A DNA stretch of 64,000 bases, taken from assembly GCA_013215505.1 (NCBI GenBank), contig JABSQZ010000001.1:372001-436000 (forward strand), in the 5' to 3' direction. The translations under genes and the position numbers were made by a program. This DNA comes from Oceanospirillaceae bacterium. GTDB taxonomy: Bacteria; Pseudomonadota; Gammaproteobacteria; Pseudomonadales; Balneatricaceae. Within the stretch, counting starts at the first letter, position 1. Every line of letters starts with the position of its first letter. Shown here piece by piece: positions 1-8,807 of this stretch. Under the pieces are notes generated by a model. It was not told the origin of the DNA, did not search any database, and worked only from the letters and a program-made list of their open reading frames with translations.

Positions 1-763
1 CTTTAACCAGTGTTTTGTAATTCACTTCAGAGAACTGATACACAGTTTGATGACCGGTTTTATGGTTGAGCACCTCGATCAAATGCCGGGTCCAGATACC
101 GTCTATCCGGCGAATATCCGAATTAGTAATGCTCTTCAGCAAGTTTCCCCGCAAATCCCAGGCCTGGGTAGCCACCACTATCCAGTTGCTGCTATCCACC
201 CAGGATTGCACTTTGCTATAGCCGAGTTCCACTGCAATCTGCTGATTGTGTGGCACCCCTGCCAGCTGAATTAATGTTTTACCTTGCTGCTGTTTTTGCC
301 CGATCACAGAATAGACAAAATCTGCCGGCTCTAACTTCCCCTCCAGTTTCATATCTTCATAGGTCAAATCGGTACCGAGGAAATAATCACCGCGATCGGC
401 AGCCGAAATCCGCCGTACTTTGCGCATGGCTGGCAGGTATAACCATTGATCGTCATCGCGCGCTTTGTCGGCATAATCATAAGTTAAAAAACCGGTGCCC
501 TTAACATTTTTTGGCTGCAGATAAAAAAGTACCGTGCGCTTTTCATCCGCATAGTATTTTCGATAACTGATGGTATCGCGCTGTCGAGATTTACCTCTCT
601 TATCGGTCATGGTCATCAATAATTTACGACTGACGTACTCACCCTCATCAACAGCGTTCACTTTGGCGACAATAGTTACGGCATCTAATTGCTGCGCCAC
701 GGCTGTGGATGAGAGAATAATACTGGTTGCAATTAAACTTAACGATACGGTTAATTTATGCAT
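1..763 (-). CDS. Outer-membrane lipoprotein-sorting (LolA-like) protein, 3' end cut by window
   Basis: Reading leftward from ATG at 763, the frame stays open to the window edge (254 codons) and begins with a signal peptide (MHKLTVSLSLIATSIILSS, then AVAQQ). The mature part (DEGEYVSRKLLMTMTDKRGK, then YLPAMRKVRRI and GTDLTYEDM) matches the LolA-like family annotated as outer membrane lipoprotein-sorting protein, whose genes commonly lie beside MMPL/RND exporters. That is the case here: it starts 77 bp after the RND stop on the same strand, so the two are probably co-transcribed. It likely acts in the periplasm, carrying a lipid or lipoprotein-like cargo for the exporter. An AGGAGA ribosome-binding site lies just before the start. 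Family confidence is good; the cargo is unknown. Confidence 0.8.
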   Translation of the reverse strand, partial: MHKLTVSLSLIATSIILSSTAVAQQLDAVTIVAKVNAVDEGEYVSRKLLMTMTDKRGKSRQRDTISYRKYYADEKRTVLFYLQPKNVKGTGFLTYDYADKARDDDQWLYLPAMRKVRRISAADRGDYFLGTDLTYEDMKLEGKLEPADFVYSVIGQKQQQGKTLIQLAGVPHNQQIAVELGYSKVQSWVDSSNWIVVATQAWDLRGNLLKSITNSDIRRIDGIWTRHLIEVLNHKTGHQTVYQFSEVNYKTLVK

Positions 764-839
764 TGGCTATCTCCTGGATTATATTTGGCCGCTCTCTACC
801 CGGCTTTGTGCAATGGCCAAGAGCGGATTTCACACTCTG

Positions 840-3218
840 TTACGCTTTTGCACTCTGCAGTGAGACCTCTTCCACAGCATAGATAAACCGGGGTTTAAAC
901 ACTTTAACCAGTGCTGGAAGTAAGGTAAGACTGGTCAGAAAGCTAGTGCTGACCGAGATAACAACGATGATGCCGAAATTAGTTAATGGCACTACCTGGC
1001 TACTCATTAACACCCCAAAGCCACAGCAAACCGCCAGGAAGTTGAACAGTAGTGCCCGTCCAGTGCTTGGATAAAGTGCCAGGATGGCGGCGTCCCCCCG
1101 CTCACCCAACTGCTTAAAATTGGACTGCAGTCGGTCGATAGTATGAATGGCAAAATCTACCCCTAAGCCGATTGCCACAGAGGCAAACATCGATGTGCCA
1201 ATGCCCAATTTTATATCCAGCAACACCATAGCGGTATACACCAGCAACAGTGAGCTGACCACCGGTAGCAGCGCTAATAAGCCCGCCACCAGGGATTGAA
1301 ACAACCAGGCAGAGATCAGTAATACCAGTGTCAGACTGACAGCCAGGCCGACAAAGTGACTATTGCCCAGATCTTTTATCCAGTGATAGTGCACATTCAC
1401 TCTTCCCGACAGCTTCGCCGTCAATTGATTAGTCGAGAAATGCTGATCAATATATTGCTGCAGCGCAATCACTACTGGCGCAATATCCGAGTAAGCACCT
1501 GAGTCCAAATTTAAACGCAGGTTGGCGATGCGGTAGTCGTAGTCTATCTCCTCCTCGAAATCAGAGGGATCAGCTGAGGCGCTGTAGAGTAAGAAATACT
1601 GAGCGATTAACTGTGAATTGTCGGGTAACTGATAGGCATCAGCGCGCCCTTCATTGAGCGATCGATGCATCTGCTTCAGGTAATCAACCACCGAAGTGGA
1701 GCCGTTGACGTGCGCTAAAGTTTCAGCGAAGCGTTGCAATGCCTCTATCTGTCGCAAATTTTCGATCTCAAACAACCCCTCCTCGACGGCGCTTTCAATC
1801 ACAATATCCAAATTATTACTGCCATCCAGATACTGATTGATCACCTGATCAGCCTGGTAAATGGGCTCACTGGGATGAAAAGTGGCGATTCGGTCTTCAT
1901 CCACCTGCAGTGCACTGGCAGAGATTATCCCCAACACTGCCATGACCACTGCCACTGAAATAGTGGTGCGGGCATACTTAATACTCACTCCACCCAATAC
2001 CGCCATGGCGCGGCTAAAAATATCGCCTTTATTAGTGCGCTGCGCACGGATAAATGTCGGATGCACTGTTGGCTTAAACAACACTATCGCAGCAGGTAAT
2101 ACGAATAAGGAGTAAAACCAGGCGATGGCGACCCCCAGTGCTGTGAACAGACCAAAGTATTGAAAAGGTGGCATATAGGCTGAAAAATATAGCCCCAGAA
2201 AACCGGCGATAGTGGTCGCGGTGGTTAAGGTAATAGGCCGCCACATTTCAGCCATCGACTGCACTATCAAACCTTTGACGCTGTGCTCAGGGTGCTGCGC
2301 CTGACGTTGATAATATTCACTAAAAATATGAATAGCATCAGCCACCGAGATACCAATCAAGATCACTGGCATCGCATTGGTAATGATATAAAAAGGCACG
2401 GCAACTGCCGACATGACACTTAAGGTAATCAAGACCGAGGCGGCTATCACTAAGTTACCCAAAAGCGCTGGTAACAACCGTCGAAAGGCAAAGCAGACGA
2501 TTAAGGTAATGATCAACCCGGCTAGGGGGTTGAGGCGCACCGCATCGCGGTCTATGTATTCACCCAAAAATCCGGATACAGCACCCTCACCGGCCAAGTG
2601 CAAACTGTCGTCGGGACTTTTTTCAGCACCTTGAATAATGTCTTCAATCTGCTGGAAAGTTTCAGCGGCTAACTGGTCATCGATTAACTCGGCGACAATC
2701 AGTGTGGCCTGACCAGAGTCTGCGACAATAGAACCCAAATACAGCGGAAAATCATTCACAGAACGGCGCAGCGCCTCAGCTTGCAACTGGCTGCTGGGAA
2801 GCGGGTCAAAAAAAGGCTCTACCTGCATGCCCTCAGCAGTACCGGTAATATTATTTTGCGTCGCTAAACTGACCACTTTATCCGGGTCTACATTCTGCAA
2901 TTGCTGTATTTCATCGGACAACCACTGCACTAACCGCAGAGATTGTGGATTAAAAATTCCAGTGCTGGAGTTATTGACTACCGCAATGACCATAGGGTCA
3001 GAGAGCCCAAACTGCGCTTTAACTTTGTCTTTATACACGAGCGCCGGGTTGTCTGAGGCGAGAAAAGCATCCGCCCGGGTATCCCTCTGTAAATTAGGTA
3101 GCGCCAGAATCGCCCAGCAAAATAGCAACAGCAGACCAGAAATTAACACTGTCTTGGGAAAGCGGACCACCGCATTAAAAAAACGCACCGCCCTGGATGT
3201 TGATGAGTGTTGTTTCAT
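840..3218 (-). CDS. RND superfamily (MMPL-type) exporter
   Basis: A 792-residue inner-membrane protein with the two-fold RND layout: an N-terminal membrane helix, a periplasmic loop (about residues 50-220), five helices including GISVADAIHIFSEYY, a second periplasmic loop (about 430-620) and a second helix bundle with AIGLGVDFAIHTIDRL. It belongs to the MMPL/HpnN-like branch that moves hydrophobic or lipid-like molecules using proton flow. I chose ATG 3218, preceded by GGAG, over an upstream in-frame ATG at 3242 that lies inside a palindrome (3229-3244). It sits between a GST gene and a LolA-like gene in a leftward cluster headed by a MarR regulator, which suggests a stress- or solvent-responsive export unit. 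Substrate not deducible. Confidence 0.85.
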   Translation of the reverse strand: MKQHSSTSRAVRFFNAVVRFPKTVLISGLLLLFCWAILALPNLQRDTRADAFLASDNPALVYKDKVKAQFGLSDPMVIAVVNNSSTGIFNPQSLRLVQWLSDEIQQLQNVDPDKVVSLATQNNITGTAEGMQVEPFFDPLPSSQLQAEALRRSVNDFPLYLGSIVADSGQATLIVAELIDDQLAAETFQQIEDIIQGAEKSPDDSLHLAGEGAVSGFLGEYIDRDAVRLNPLAGLIITLIVCFAFRRLLPALLGNLVIAASVLITLSVMSAVAVPFYIITNAMPVILIGISVADAIHIFSEYYQRQAQHPEHSVKGLIVQSMAEMWRPITLTTATTIAGFLGLYFSAYMPPFQYFGLFTALGVAIAWFYSLFVLPAAIVLFKPTVHPTFIRAQRTNKGDIFSRAMAVLGGVSIKYARTTISVAVVMAVLGIISASALQVDEDRIATFHPSEPIYQADQVINQYLDGSNNLDIVIESAVEEGLFEIENLRQIEALQRFAETLAHVNGSTSVVDYLKQMHRSLNEGRADAYQLPDNSQLIAQYFLLYSASADPSDFEEEIDYDYRIANLRLNLDSGAYSDIAPVVIALQQYIDQHFSTNQLTAKLSGRVNVHYHWIKDLGNSHFVGLAVSLTLVLLISAWLFQSLVAGLLALLPVVSSLLLVYTAMVLLDIKLGIGTSMFASVAIGLGVDFAIHTIDRLQSNFKQLGERGDAAILALYPSTGRALLFNFLAVCCGFGVLMSSQVVPLTNFGIIVVISVSTSFLTSLTLLPALVKVFKPRFIYAVEEVSLQSAKA

Positions 3219-3228
3219 AACTACTCCG

Positions 3229-3244
3229 ACATGTATATACATGT
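3229..3244. promoter_or_regulatory. 16-bp perfect palindrome, putative MarR operator (site 1)
   Basis: ACATGTATATACATGT is a perfect palindrome immediately upstream of the exporter ribosome-binding site. Near-copies lie before the GST gene (3908-3922) and before the marR gene (4499-4512), which points to one regulator binding all three. Confidence 0.65.
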
Positions 3245-3260
3245 AAATTAGTAAGGATGT

Positions 3261-3905
3261 TTAAATTAACGAGTCACTGCGCATGCAATCATCCAGCTGC
3301 GAAGCACTCTGTTGCCACCAGTCACTGGCCTGTAAGTCTGAGAGCCAGTGTAGAATGGCCGGATAATCTTGTACTGGGATCTCTGCTTGTTGCCAGAACA
3401 TCAAACTTGCCGCTAAAGAGAAATCACTGATATCTAAGTCCTCACCGGTTAAATAGCGATGCCCCTGTAAATGCGTATCTAAAATTTTCGCTAACTTAGG
3501 CAGGCTGTCGGCATGCTCGGCAATAGCGCTCTCATTCGCTTTCATTCCCCAATATGGAACGACCACTCGCTGATGGGCGTAAGGCAGTACCACTTTATTC
3601 CAACTGCCCATCTGCCAGCACAACCAGCGCATACTTTGCACCTTTTGCATGGGCTGATCAGGCGTTCTCAGCTCGCCGTACTTTTCTTGCAAATGTAATA
3701 AAATTGCATTGGATTCCCAAATAATCAGCCCTTCATCTTCTAAAACTGGAATACTGCAATTGGGATTCAGCTGCTTAAACTTCGCTTGATATTGCTCTCC
3801 TTTGGGTAACTGAATCAGCACTTCTGTGAATGACAGCTGCAAATAATTAAGCAGCAGCGAGACCTTAATTGCATTGCTGGTCAATGGGTATGTATATAAC
3901 TTCAT
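3261..3905 (-). CDS. Glutathione S-transferase family protein
   Basis: A 214-residue soluble GST. The N-terminal thioredoxin-like domain begins MKLYTYPLTSNAIKVSLLL and carries the NPNCSIPVLEDEGLIIWESNAIL glutathione-site signature (cis-Pro and the E-S pair). The helical C-terminal domain contains YLTGEDLDISDFSLAASL, the usual N-capping motif. It would conjugate or isomerise electrophiles with glutathione in the cytosol. It lies 42 bp upstream of the RND exporter on the same strand, with a MarR-type palindrome just before its start, so it is probably part of the same detoxification/export regulon. The substrate cannot be told from the sequence. Confidence 0.88.
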   Translation of the reverse strand: MKLYTYPLTSNAIKVSLLLNYLQLSFTEVLIQLPKGEQYQAKFKQLNPNCSIPVLEDEGLIIWESNAILLHLQEKYGELRTPDQPMQKVQSMRWLCWQMGSWNKVVLPYAHQRVVVPYWGMKANESAIAEHADSLPKLAKILDTHLQGHRYLTGEDLDISDFSLAASLMFWQQAEIPVQDYPAILHWLSDLQASDWWQQSASQLDDCMRSDSLI

Positions 3906-3907
3906 TT

Positions 3908-3922
3908 CATGTACCTACATGT
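3908..3922. promoter_or_regulatory. Putative MarR operator (site 2)
   Basis: CATGTACCTACATGT differs from the exporter palindrome (3230-3244) at only two central bases and sits directly before the GST start. Confidence 0.55.
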
Positions 3923-4028
3923 ATTGTTAACTAATATTTGAATAAATTTTTGTCCTTTCCGCCATTTTCTTTGTAGAGGGAATTATTAATGATCACAAAG
4001 ATGCAACTATATGTATTTGCCAAATCAG

Positions 4029-4487
4029 TTATTGCAACTTTACTAAAATGTCGTTCAGCATCAGTATTTGTTTACTTTGCCGCTCACCTATCTGACCGTA
4101 TACTTGCTGCTGTGCCTGCAACCATAATTCATGCGCTTGCTGGTAAGTACTTTCACCAAGTTTGCTAAGCCGCATGTTTTTCTGCCGTCTGTCAGCACCT
4201 GGGCTGATTAAGATATAACCGTCACGGATCAGCGGTTTTAGATTTCGGGTCAATGTGGTCTGGTCCAAGATCAAAATACTTTGCAATTTTTTATTGGTCG
4301 ACTCACCGGTTTTATGCAACACCCGCAAAATACTAAACTGACCGGTCTTTAAACCGCAAGGCTCCAAGTACTGATCATAAATTTTGTTTAAGACCCGCGT
4401 CGCTTTGCGCAAACTTAGGTTTAAGCAGGGAAGCTGGTCGAAATTTATCGACGTTGCATTATTGGCAGTAGTTTTGTTTTCAGACAT
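4029..4487 (-). CDS. MarR family transcriptional regulator
   Basis: A 152-residue winged-helix regulator. The MarR core is clear: LRKATRVLNKIYDQYLEPCGLKTGQFSILRVLHKTGE, then QSILILDQTTLTRNLKPLIRDGYI as the recognition helix, and the wing ISPGADRRQKNMRLSKLG. An upstream in-frame ATG at 4502 exists but lies inside the palindrome at 4499-4512, so I prefer ATG 4487. Genes of this family usually repress themselves and adjacent detoxification/export genes, releasing DNA when a phenolic or hydrophobic ligand binds. The three matching palindromes before marR, GST and the exporter fit that model. Ligand unknown. Confidence 0.88.
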   Translation of the reverse strand: MSENKTTANNATSINFDQLPCLNLSLRKATRVLNKIYDQYLEPCGLKTGQFSILRVLHKTGESTNKKLQSILILDQTTLTRNLKPLIRDGYILISPGADRRQKNMRLSKLGESTYQQAHELWLQAQQQVYGQIGERQSKQILMLNDILVKLQ

Positions 4488-4498
4488 AGCACCATAAT

Positions 4499-4512
4499 AC
4501 ATGCATATACAT
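4499..4512. promoter_or_regulatory. Putative MarR operator (site 3, autoregulatory)
   Basis: ACATGCATATACAT matches 13 of 14 bases of site 1 and sits at the start of marR, as expected for autorepression. Confidence 0.55.
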
Positions 4513-4544
4513 TAGAGTCAAACTTATTATTTTAAACCCTACTA

Positions 4545-4576
4545 TTCTTCTGACCTCACTACTCACTACTTGCGAC
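4545..4576. repeat. Degenerate heptamer-type element at a stop codon
   Basis: CTCACTACTCACTACTTGCGACTTA directly follows (on the minus strand) the TAA of the binding-protein gene ending at 4577. It has the ACT-periodic texture and the CTACT/CGACTT words of the heptamer family listed elsewhere, but no clean tandem copies. Confidence 0.4.
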
Positions 4577-5341
4577 TTAATAAAACTCCTCGCTGCCGTC
4601 ATTTAAGTTAACCAGTGGCCCCATAAACTCACGTAATTTTCCAGAGCTTCTTATGCCCTTCATTAGCTGATTAAACTTGACCAAAAATTTGCGATTTTCC
4701 ACAGTATCGTGACAGACCACTTGAGTCAGCCTTTTCTTAATCAGCCAGACGTCGGTTGAGTGCGGCAACGCAATGGATAATTTCTCTGCCGCGAGTAAGA
4801 TATCCGGCATAAAACCTAAAATCACTTCTACCCGTTTCCGACTTAGCATCCGCAGCAGCGTCTCATCATTGGGTGCCTGATCTAATGATTTGTAATCGAC
4901 ACCCACCAGGAATATTTTAGGGTCTAAGCCCACCCACATGGCAATACTCTTGCCCGACAAATCGGCGCGGCTATGAATATTGGAGCTGTCGTCTAATGTC
5001 AGCGCCACTAATCCGGTGAGGTCGATACCTTCACTGCCCTGCAAATTGAACTCTTTGAATTCGGGTATTAACCTTTTCACCGCGGGCACGCTGGAGGGAA
5101 ACATACAGCTTTGTCTGTCTCTGGAAAATAACCGCACCTGGCGACTAAAGGAAACCACTTTTAGGTCAAACTCCAATCCTAATTTGTGCAGTTCTTGCCA
5201 TAATAAATCAAATTGTTCTCCGCCCTCCACGCTCATCCTGTTTTTCAACTCAAAACCATAAACGATCGTTTGGGCGCTAGCCACACTAGAGACAACAGTG
5301 AAAATGATCGAACAGAGTAATAATTTAATTTTCTGTTGCAT
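4577..5341 (-). CDS. Periplasmic solute-binding protein-like (SBP_bac_3 type)
   Basis: A 254-residue protein with a signal peptide (KLLLCSIIFTVVSSVASAQT) and the weakly conserved fold of family-3 extracellular binding proteins: DRQSCMFPSSVPAVKRL, then a second lobe with DLSGKSIAMWVGL, and RMLSRKRVEVILGFMPDILLAAEKL. No transporter genes are adjacent; a histidine kinase is divergently transcribed 67 bp away. In gammaproteobacteria such orphan binding proteins often act as periplasmic sensors or accessory proteins, so it could feed a ligand signal to that kinase; this is inference from position only. The stop codon abuts a degenerate copy of the heptamer element. Confidence 0.65.
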   Translation of the reverse strand: MQQKIKLLLCSIIFTVVSSVASAQTIVYGFELKNRMSVEGGEQFDLLWQELHKLGLEFDLKVVSFSRQVRLFSRDRQSCMFPSSVPAVKRLIPEFKEFNLQGSEGIDLTGLVALTLDDSSNIHSRADLSGKSIAMWVGLDPKIFLVGVDYKSLDQAPNDETLLRMLSRKRVEVILGFMPDILLAAEKLSIALPHSTDVWLIKKRLTQVVCHDTVENRKFLVKFNQLMKGIRSSGKLREFMGPLVNLNDGSEEFY

Positions 5342-5408
5342 ATGTTTTCCAACCGTATTGACTGAGGTTCAGTGGATATGACAAGTATAGAAGCAAATTG
5401 GATAATAA

Positions 5409-6962
5409 ATGAGCGCTCGAAATAAAACGGGTATCAGTTTTTTCCAGCGCATGGCTTTTAAATTAGCCCGACTCAGTGTGATCGTCGCTTTTGCTCTGGG
5501 CCTGATATTGAGCCTGGTGCAAGTGTATATCGATTTCTCCCAACAGAAGCAGTTTACCGGGCAGAAGGTTGATGAGATATTCAAAGTCACTCATAACACG
5601 ACTCAGCGGGCAATTTATCAACTGGACAAAGACCTGGCCAAAGAGGTCTTAGTGGGATTGAGTAACGTTAGTTTTCTGCACTATGTGAAAATTGTCGATG
5701 AAGAAGACGAAATTCTCGCTGAGCTAACCGTTGACAGACAAAGTAGCCGCACCGATAACCTCACCCAATTTTTAACTTCTGAGACTGCTACCTATGAATC
5801 AACATTCCTCAGCCGACGCGGTGAATACCAAGGCCGTATAACTTTAATTGTCAGCTCTGATGCGGCCTTAGCACCTTTTTACGACAGGGCTACCTACATA
5901 TTCCTCAGTGGCTTTTTACGCAATTTTGTATTGTCCATTTTATTATTACTGTTATTTCAATATTTTTTAACCCGGCCATTCATCAATCTGGCGGAGAAAT
6001 TTCAAAACATCAATCCCAGTAATCCCTCCGAGGATTTGCTACTGATTCACGATGAGAATCATAAATTTGACGAGGTTGGCTATATAGTCAATTCGGCCAA
6101 TATATTGATCTCCGAGATCTTAGTGTTAAACAATGCTCTGGAGGATAAAGTTGCCACGCGCACCCAGGACTTGCAAAAGGCTCTGGAAAAGCTTGAGCTA
6201 TCTCAGCAGCAGCTAGTAGAAAAAGAAAAAATGGCCTCTATGGGTCAGCTGATTGCCGGTTTGGCCCACGAGGTAAATACCCCCTTGGGGATTACTATTA
6301 CCGCCACCAGTTTCCTGCAGGATTTAACCCAGGATGTCCGTAAGTTATACAGTGCACTGTCGTTAACCCAACAAGAGTTAGACAGTTTCCTGCACGATCT
6401 CGAAGAGGGGTTGGAATTATCGGTGGATAACCTCAGCCGGGCATCGCAGCTAATCCAGGACTTTAAACAAGTTTCGGTTAAAAAATCCCTGAAAGATATT
6501 AAGCCTTTGAGCTTAAAATCTTTGATAGAAGGCGTATTACTTAAATTCCAGCAGCAACAACACAGCTTTAATCATCAGCTACACTTGAGTTGTAACGATT
6601 TTATCGTCACTTGCGACTCACTGGCAATTACCCAGATTCTCAAACAATTACTGCTCAACTCTATTGTTCACGCGTTCGAAGATAATAGCCCTGGCAACAT
6701 CCACATAGATGTCAGCATCGATGAATCCTCAGTGTTGATACACTATTACGACGACGGTGTCGGATTATCAGCAGCGCATTTGAAGACCTTGTTCGATCCA
6801 TTTTTCACCACTAAAAGAAATGCCGGGGGTACTGGCCTGGGCACTCATGTTGTCTATAATTTGGTGACTCAGGCACTGGGGGGAAGCATTCAGGCCAGCA
6901 GTGAAAGCGGGGGTGGATTAGCCTTTGATATCCGCTTCCCACTGAATAATTACCCTACTTAA
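5409..6962 (+). CDS. Membrane sensor histidine kinase (orphan)
   Basis: A 517-residue kinase. There is a membrane helix at about residues 17-38, a periplasmic sensor region to about 160, a second helix rich in LLLLLF (about 165-188), then a coiled coil (LEDKVATRTQDLQKALEKLELSQQQL). The H-box is GLAHEVNTPLG with the phospho-acceptor near H287. The ATPase domain carries the N-box (LLLNSIVHAF), G1 (YYDDGVGLS), F (DPFFTTKR) and G2 (GGTGLGTHVV). No response regulator is adjacent, so the output partner must lie elsewhere. The closest paralogue in the window is the GAF kinase at 45197, which has the same H-box style. It is divergent from a binding protein that may supply the signal. Confidence 0.88.
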   Translation: MSARNKTGISFFQRMAFKLARLSVIVAFALGLILSLVQVYIDFSQQKQFTGQKVDEIFKVTHNTTQRAIYQLDKDLAKEVLVGLSNVSFLHYVKIVDEEDEILAELTVDRQSSRTDNLTQFLTSETATYESTFLSRRGEYQGRITLIVSSDAALAPFYDRATYIFLSGFLRNFVLSILLLLLFQYFLTRPFINLAEKFQNINPSNPSEDLLLIHDENHKFDEVGYIVNSANILISEILVLNNALEDKVATRTQDLQKALEKLELSQQQLVEKEKMASMGQLIAGLAHEVNTPLGITITATSFLQDLTQDVRKLYSALSLTQQELDSFLHDLEEGLELSVDNLSRASQLIQDFKQVSVKKSLKDIKPLSLKSLIEGVLLKFQQQQHSFNHQLHLSCNDFIVTCDSLAITQILKQLLLNSIVHAFEDNSPGNIHIDVSIDESSVLIHYYDDGVGLSAAHLKTLFDPFFTTKRNAGGTGLGTHVVYNLVTQALGGSIQASSESGGGLAFDIRFPLNNYPT

Positions 6963-7048
6963 ATATTTTAAACACTGCACCGCTAAGCATATTATTGTGG
7001 CAATTTCTGACAATTTTAACAGCAGGTGATTCTTGCAATACCAATCAT

Positions 7049-7645
7049 TTAACAGCATCGCTGATGCACAAATGTGCGCTTTAATAGCAGTTTCATATGG
7101 TGAATATACTGAGCATTTGACCAACCGCACTCAACGGTCAACTGCTGCCAGTTGTTTACAGAAATCATCGTCCAGAAAATGACCACCGCCTCCTCTGCAC
7201 TCCAGCTTGGCACTAACTTTCCCTCATCTTGCAAAGCTGTAATAATCTGTACACACATTTCCTGCAAACCGCTCATACAACTGTTCCAGGCGGTAGCGCT
7301 AGCTTCATCTGTGTCCATAGTATTAATCATCGCCTTGGCTATCCCATAGATTTCCGGAATATAATTACCCCAGACATCGATACAGGCATCCAGTAATTCA
7401 ACCCCACCTCTGGCCTGTTGAAAAAGTTTTAAGCGTTCATTCAGTCCTTTCACCTCATCGACATAGCGGATCGTCGCCACCATCAATGCTGTTCGCGAAT
7501 CAAAGTGCAAGTACAGCGCTTGCCTTGACACTCCAGCTGCTTTGGCGATTTGACTCATGCTGACACCTTGCCCCGCTCGCTGTTCCATCAGCTGCCAGGT
7601 TGCTGTCAGGATTTTATTTCGGGTATCTTTTTTTATGCTTGACAT
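7049..7645 (-). CDS. TetR family regulator
   Basis: A 198-residue regulator with an N-terminal TetR helix-turn-helix: NKILTATWQLMEQ, then VSMSQIAKAAGVSRQALYLHFDSRTALM. The C-terminal ligand domain (about 60-198) has no family I recognise. An upstream in-frame start at 7681 would add 12 residues; I prefer ATG 7645 because the helix-turn-helix begins soon after it and the upstream stretch is full of inverted repeats. The gene is divergent from a small membrane protein (7726) across a short promoter region carrying an 8-bp inverted repeat, so it most likely controls that gene and itself. Confidence 0.85.
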   Translation of the reverse strand: MSSIKKDTRNKILTATWQLMEQRAGQGVSMSQIAKAAGVSRQALYLHFDSRTALMVATIRYVDEVKGLNERLKLFQQARGGVELLDACIDVWGNYIPEIYGIAKAMINTMDTDEASATAWNSCMSGLQEMCVQIITALQDEGKLVPSWSAEEAVVIFWTMISVNNWQQLTVECGWSNAQYIHHMKLLLKRTFVHQRCC

Positions 7646-7646
7646 G

Positions 7647-7673
7647 CTGTAAAGAATATATAAAACTTTACAG
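7647..7673. promoter_or_regulatory. Inverted repeat CTGTAAAG-N11-CTTTACAG, putative TetR operator
   Basis: Perfect 8-bp arms lie 1 bp upstream of the tetR start. A third TGTAAAG word follows at about 7691 and a 12-bp palindrome TGTCAATTGACA at 7677-7688. All lie between the divergent tetR and membrane-protein genes. Confidence 0.6.
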
Positions 7674-7725
7674 ACTGTCAATTGACACAGTGTAAAGTCA
7701 CTAATAACAATATCAGAGGTTGTCT

Positions 7726-8127
7726 ATGAGAAACTCAAAATTTTTGAAAACAGTATTATTTTTATCCGGCCTGATCGCGGCTGGAATTGGCGCAAGCATT
7801 TTACTGGACCCGGTCGCTTTTCATGGCGCATCCGGCATTAAGCTGGCCGATAATATCAATTTATTGAATGAAATGCGGGCGGCAGGAGGTGCACTTATGG
7901 CGATTGGGGTATTAATTATCCTCGGTTGTTTTATCAACAGACTAACTTACACAGCCACCCTGGTGGCCAGTTTGATGTACTTGGCTTACGGCTTTTCCAG
8001 AGTGCTGAGCTTTGCCTTTGATGGATTACCAACCCCAGCGCTAGTGCAAGTTGCAGTGTTAGAGATTGCCATTGGCGCACTGTGCATTTACTGCCTGATA
8101 AAATATCGAGCGCTGCAAAACGTCTAG
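7726..8127 (+). CDS. DUF4345-like small membrane protein
   Basis: A 133-residue protein with four predicted hydrophobic helices (about 9-28, 49-71, 78-95 and 105-125) and the phrase LLNEMRAAGGALMAIGVLIILG, characteristic of DUF4345-type membrane proteins of unknown function. I chose ATG 7726, which has an AGAGG box at suitable distance; a TTG two codons upstream is less likely. It is divergent from a TetR gene and is its probable target. Its 3' end converges on tag across a 10-bp-stem hairpin. Confidence 0.7.
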   Translation: MRNSKFLKTVLFLSGLIAAGIGASILLDPVAFHGASGIKLADNINLLNEMRAAGGALMAIGVLIILGCFINRLTYTATLVASLMYLAYGFSRVLSFAFDGLPTPALVQVAVLEIAIGALCIYCLIKYRALQNV

Positions 8128-8133
8128 AATGCC

Positions 8134-8165
8134 TTTGCAGAGCACCTTTTTTCAAGCTCTGCAAA
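8134..8165. terminator. Bidirectional hairpin terminator
   Basis: TTTGCAGAGC and GCTCTGCAAA form a perfect 10-bp stem around a 12-nt T-rich loop, filling the 39-bp gap between two convergent genes. Confidence 0.6.
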
Positions 8166-8166
8166 C

Positions 8167-8784
8167 TCATTGAGTGGGCTGCGGTGGTTTAAATTTCTCT
8201 CGAGCCCGCGCAACTTCAGCTTGAATCACACATCCTTCAAGGTGGTCATTGATCAGCCCCGCTGCCTGCATAAATGCGTAGATAGTCGTGGGGCCGAGAA
8301 ACTTCCAACCCAATTTTTTCAGATCTTTGCACAACCGTACTGCTAGCTCGGAAGTTGAAGCATTCTGCGCCGCAGATAAGGGTTGCGGTTGTGACTCATA
8401 GCGCCAGATGAAAGCCGCTAATGAGCCGTACTCTGCCACCAGCTGTTGTGCTCTTTGAGCATTGTTGATCACTGCCGCTATCTTACCTTGATGCCGAACT
8501 ATGCCTTTATCCTGCAGCAGTCGATCGATATCACTCTGGGTAAAAGCGGCAATTTTATTAAAATTAAAACCGACAAAAGCAGCCCGGAAGTTTTCCCGTT
8601 TAAGCAAAATGGTGCGCCAACTCAGCCCTGACTGGAAACTCTCCAGTGACAATTTTTCAAACAATCGATAATCATCAGCAACCGGAAACCCCCACTGGCT
8701 ATCGTGATAATCTAAAAACTCGGGTGCGGCAGCGCACCACCCACAGCGGGTCTGACCATCGTCAGCAATGAATATTTTGCTCAT
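8167..8784 (-). CDS. tag: DNA-3-methyladenine glycosylase I
   Basis: A 205-residue enzyme that removes 3-methyladenine from alkylated DNA to start base-excision repair. Family marks are RCGWCAAAPEFLDYHDSQWG near the N-terminus (zinc-ligand Cys and the W-G of the HhH glycosylase), FEKLSLESFQSGLSWRTIL in the base-binding pocket, and WKFLGPTTIYAFMQAAGLINDH with the C-terminal zinc-ligand His region. Length is close to normal (about 190). It is followed on its 5' side by a YciI-family gene 23 bp away on the same strand, so the two may form an operon. Confidence 0.93.
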   Translation of the reverse strand: MSKIFIADDGQTRCGWCAAAPEFLDYHDSQWGFPVADDYRLFEKLSLESFQSGLSWRTILLKRENFRAAFVGFNFNKIAAFTQSDIDRLLQDKGIVRHQGKIAAVINNAQRAQQLVAEYGSLAAFIWRYESQPQPLSAAQNASTSELAVRLCKDLKKLGWKFLGPTTIYAFMQAAGLINDHLEGCVIQAEVARAREKFKPPQPTQ

Positions 8785-8807
8785 CTACTTACCCCTAACG
8801 GCAATGC

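Noticed and set aside
2827-3246. Plus-strand frame of 139 codons across the exporter gene
   Set aside because: It is antisense to a well-conserved RND protein and has no family features.
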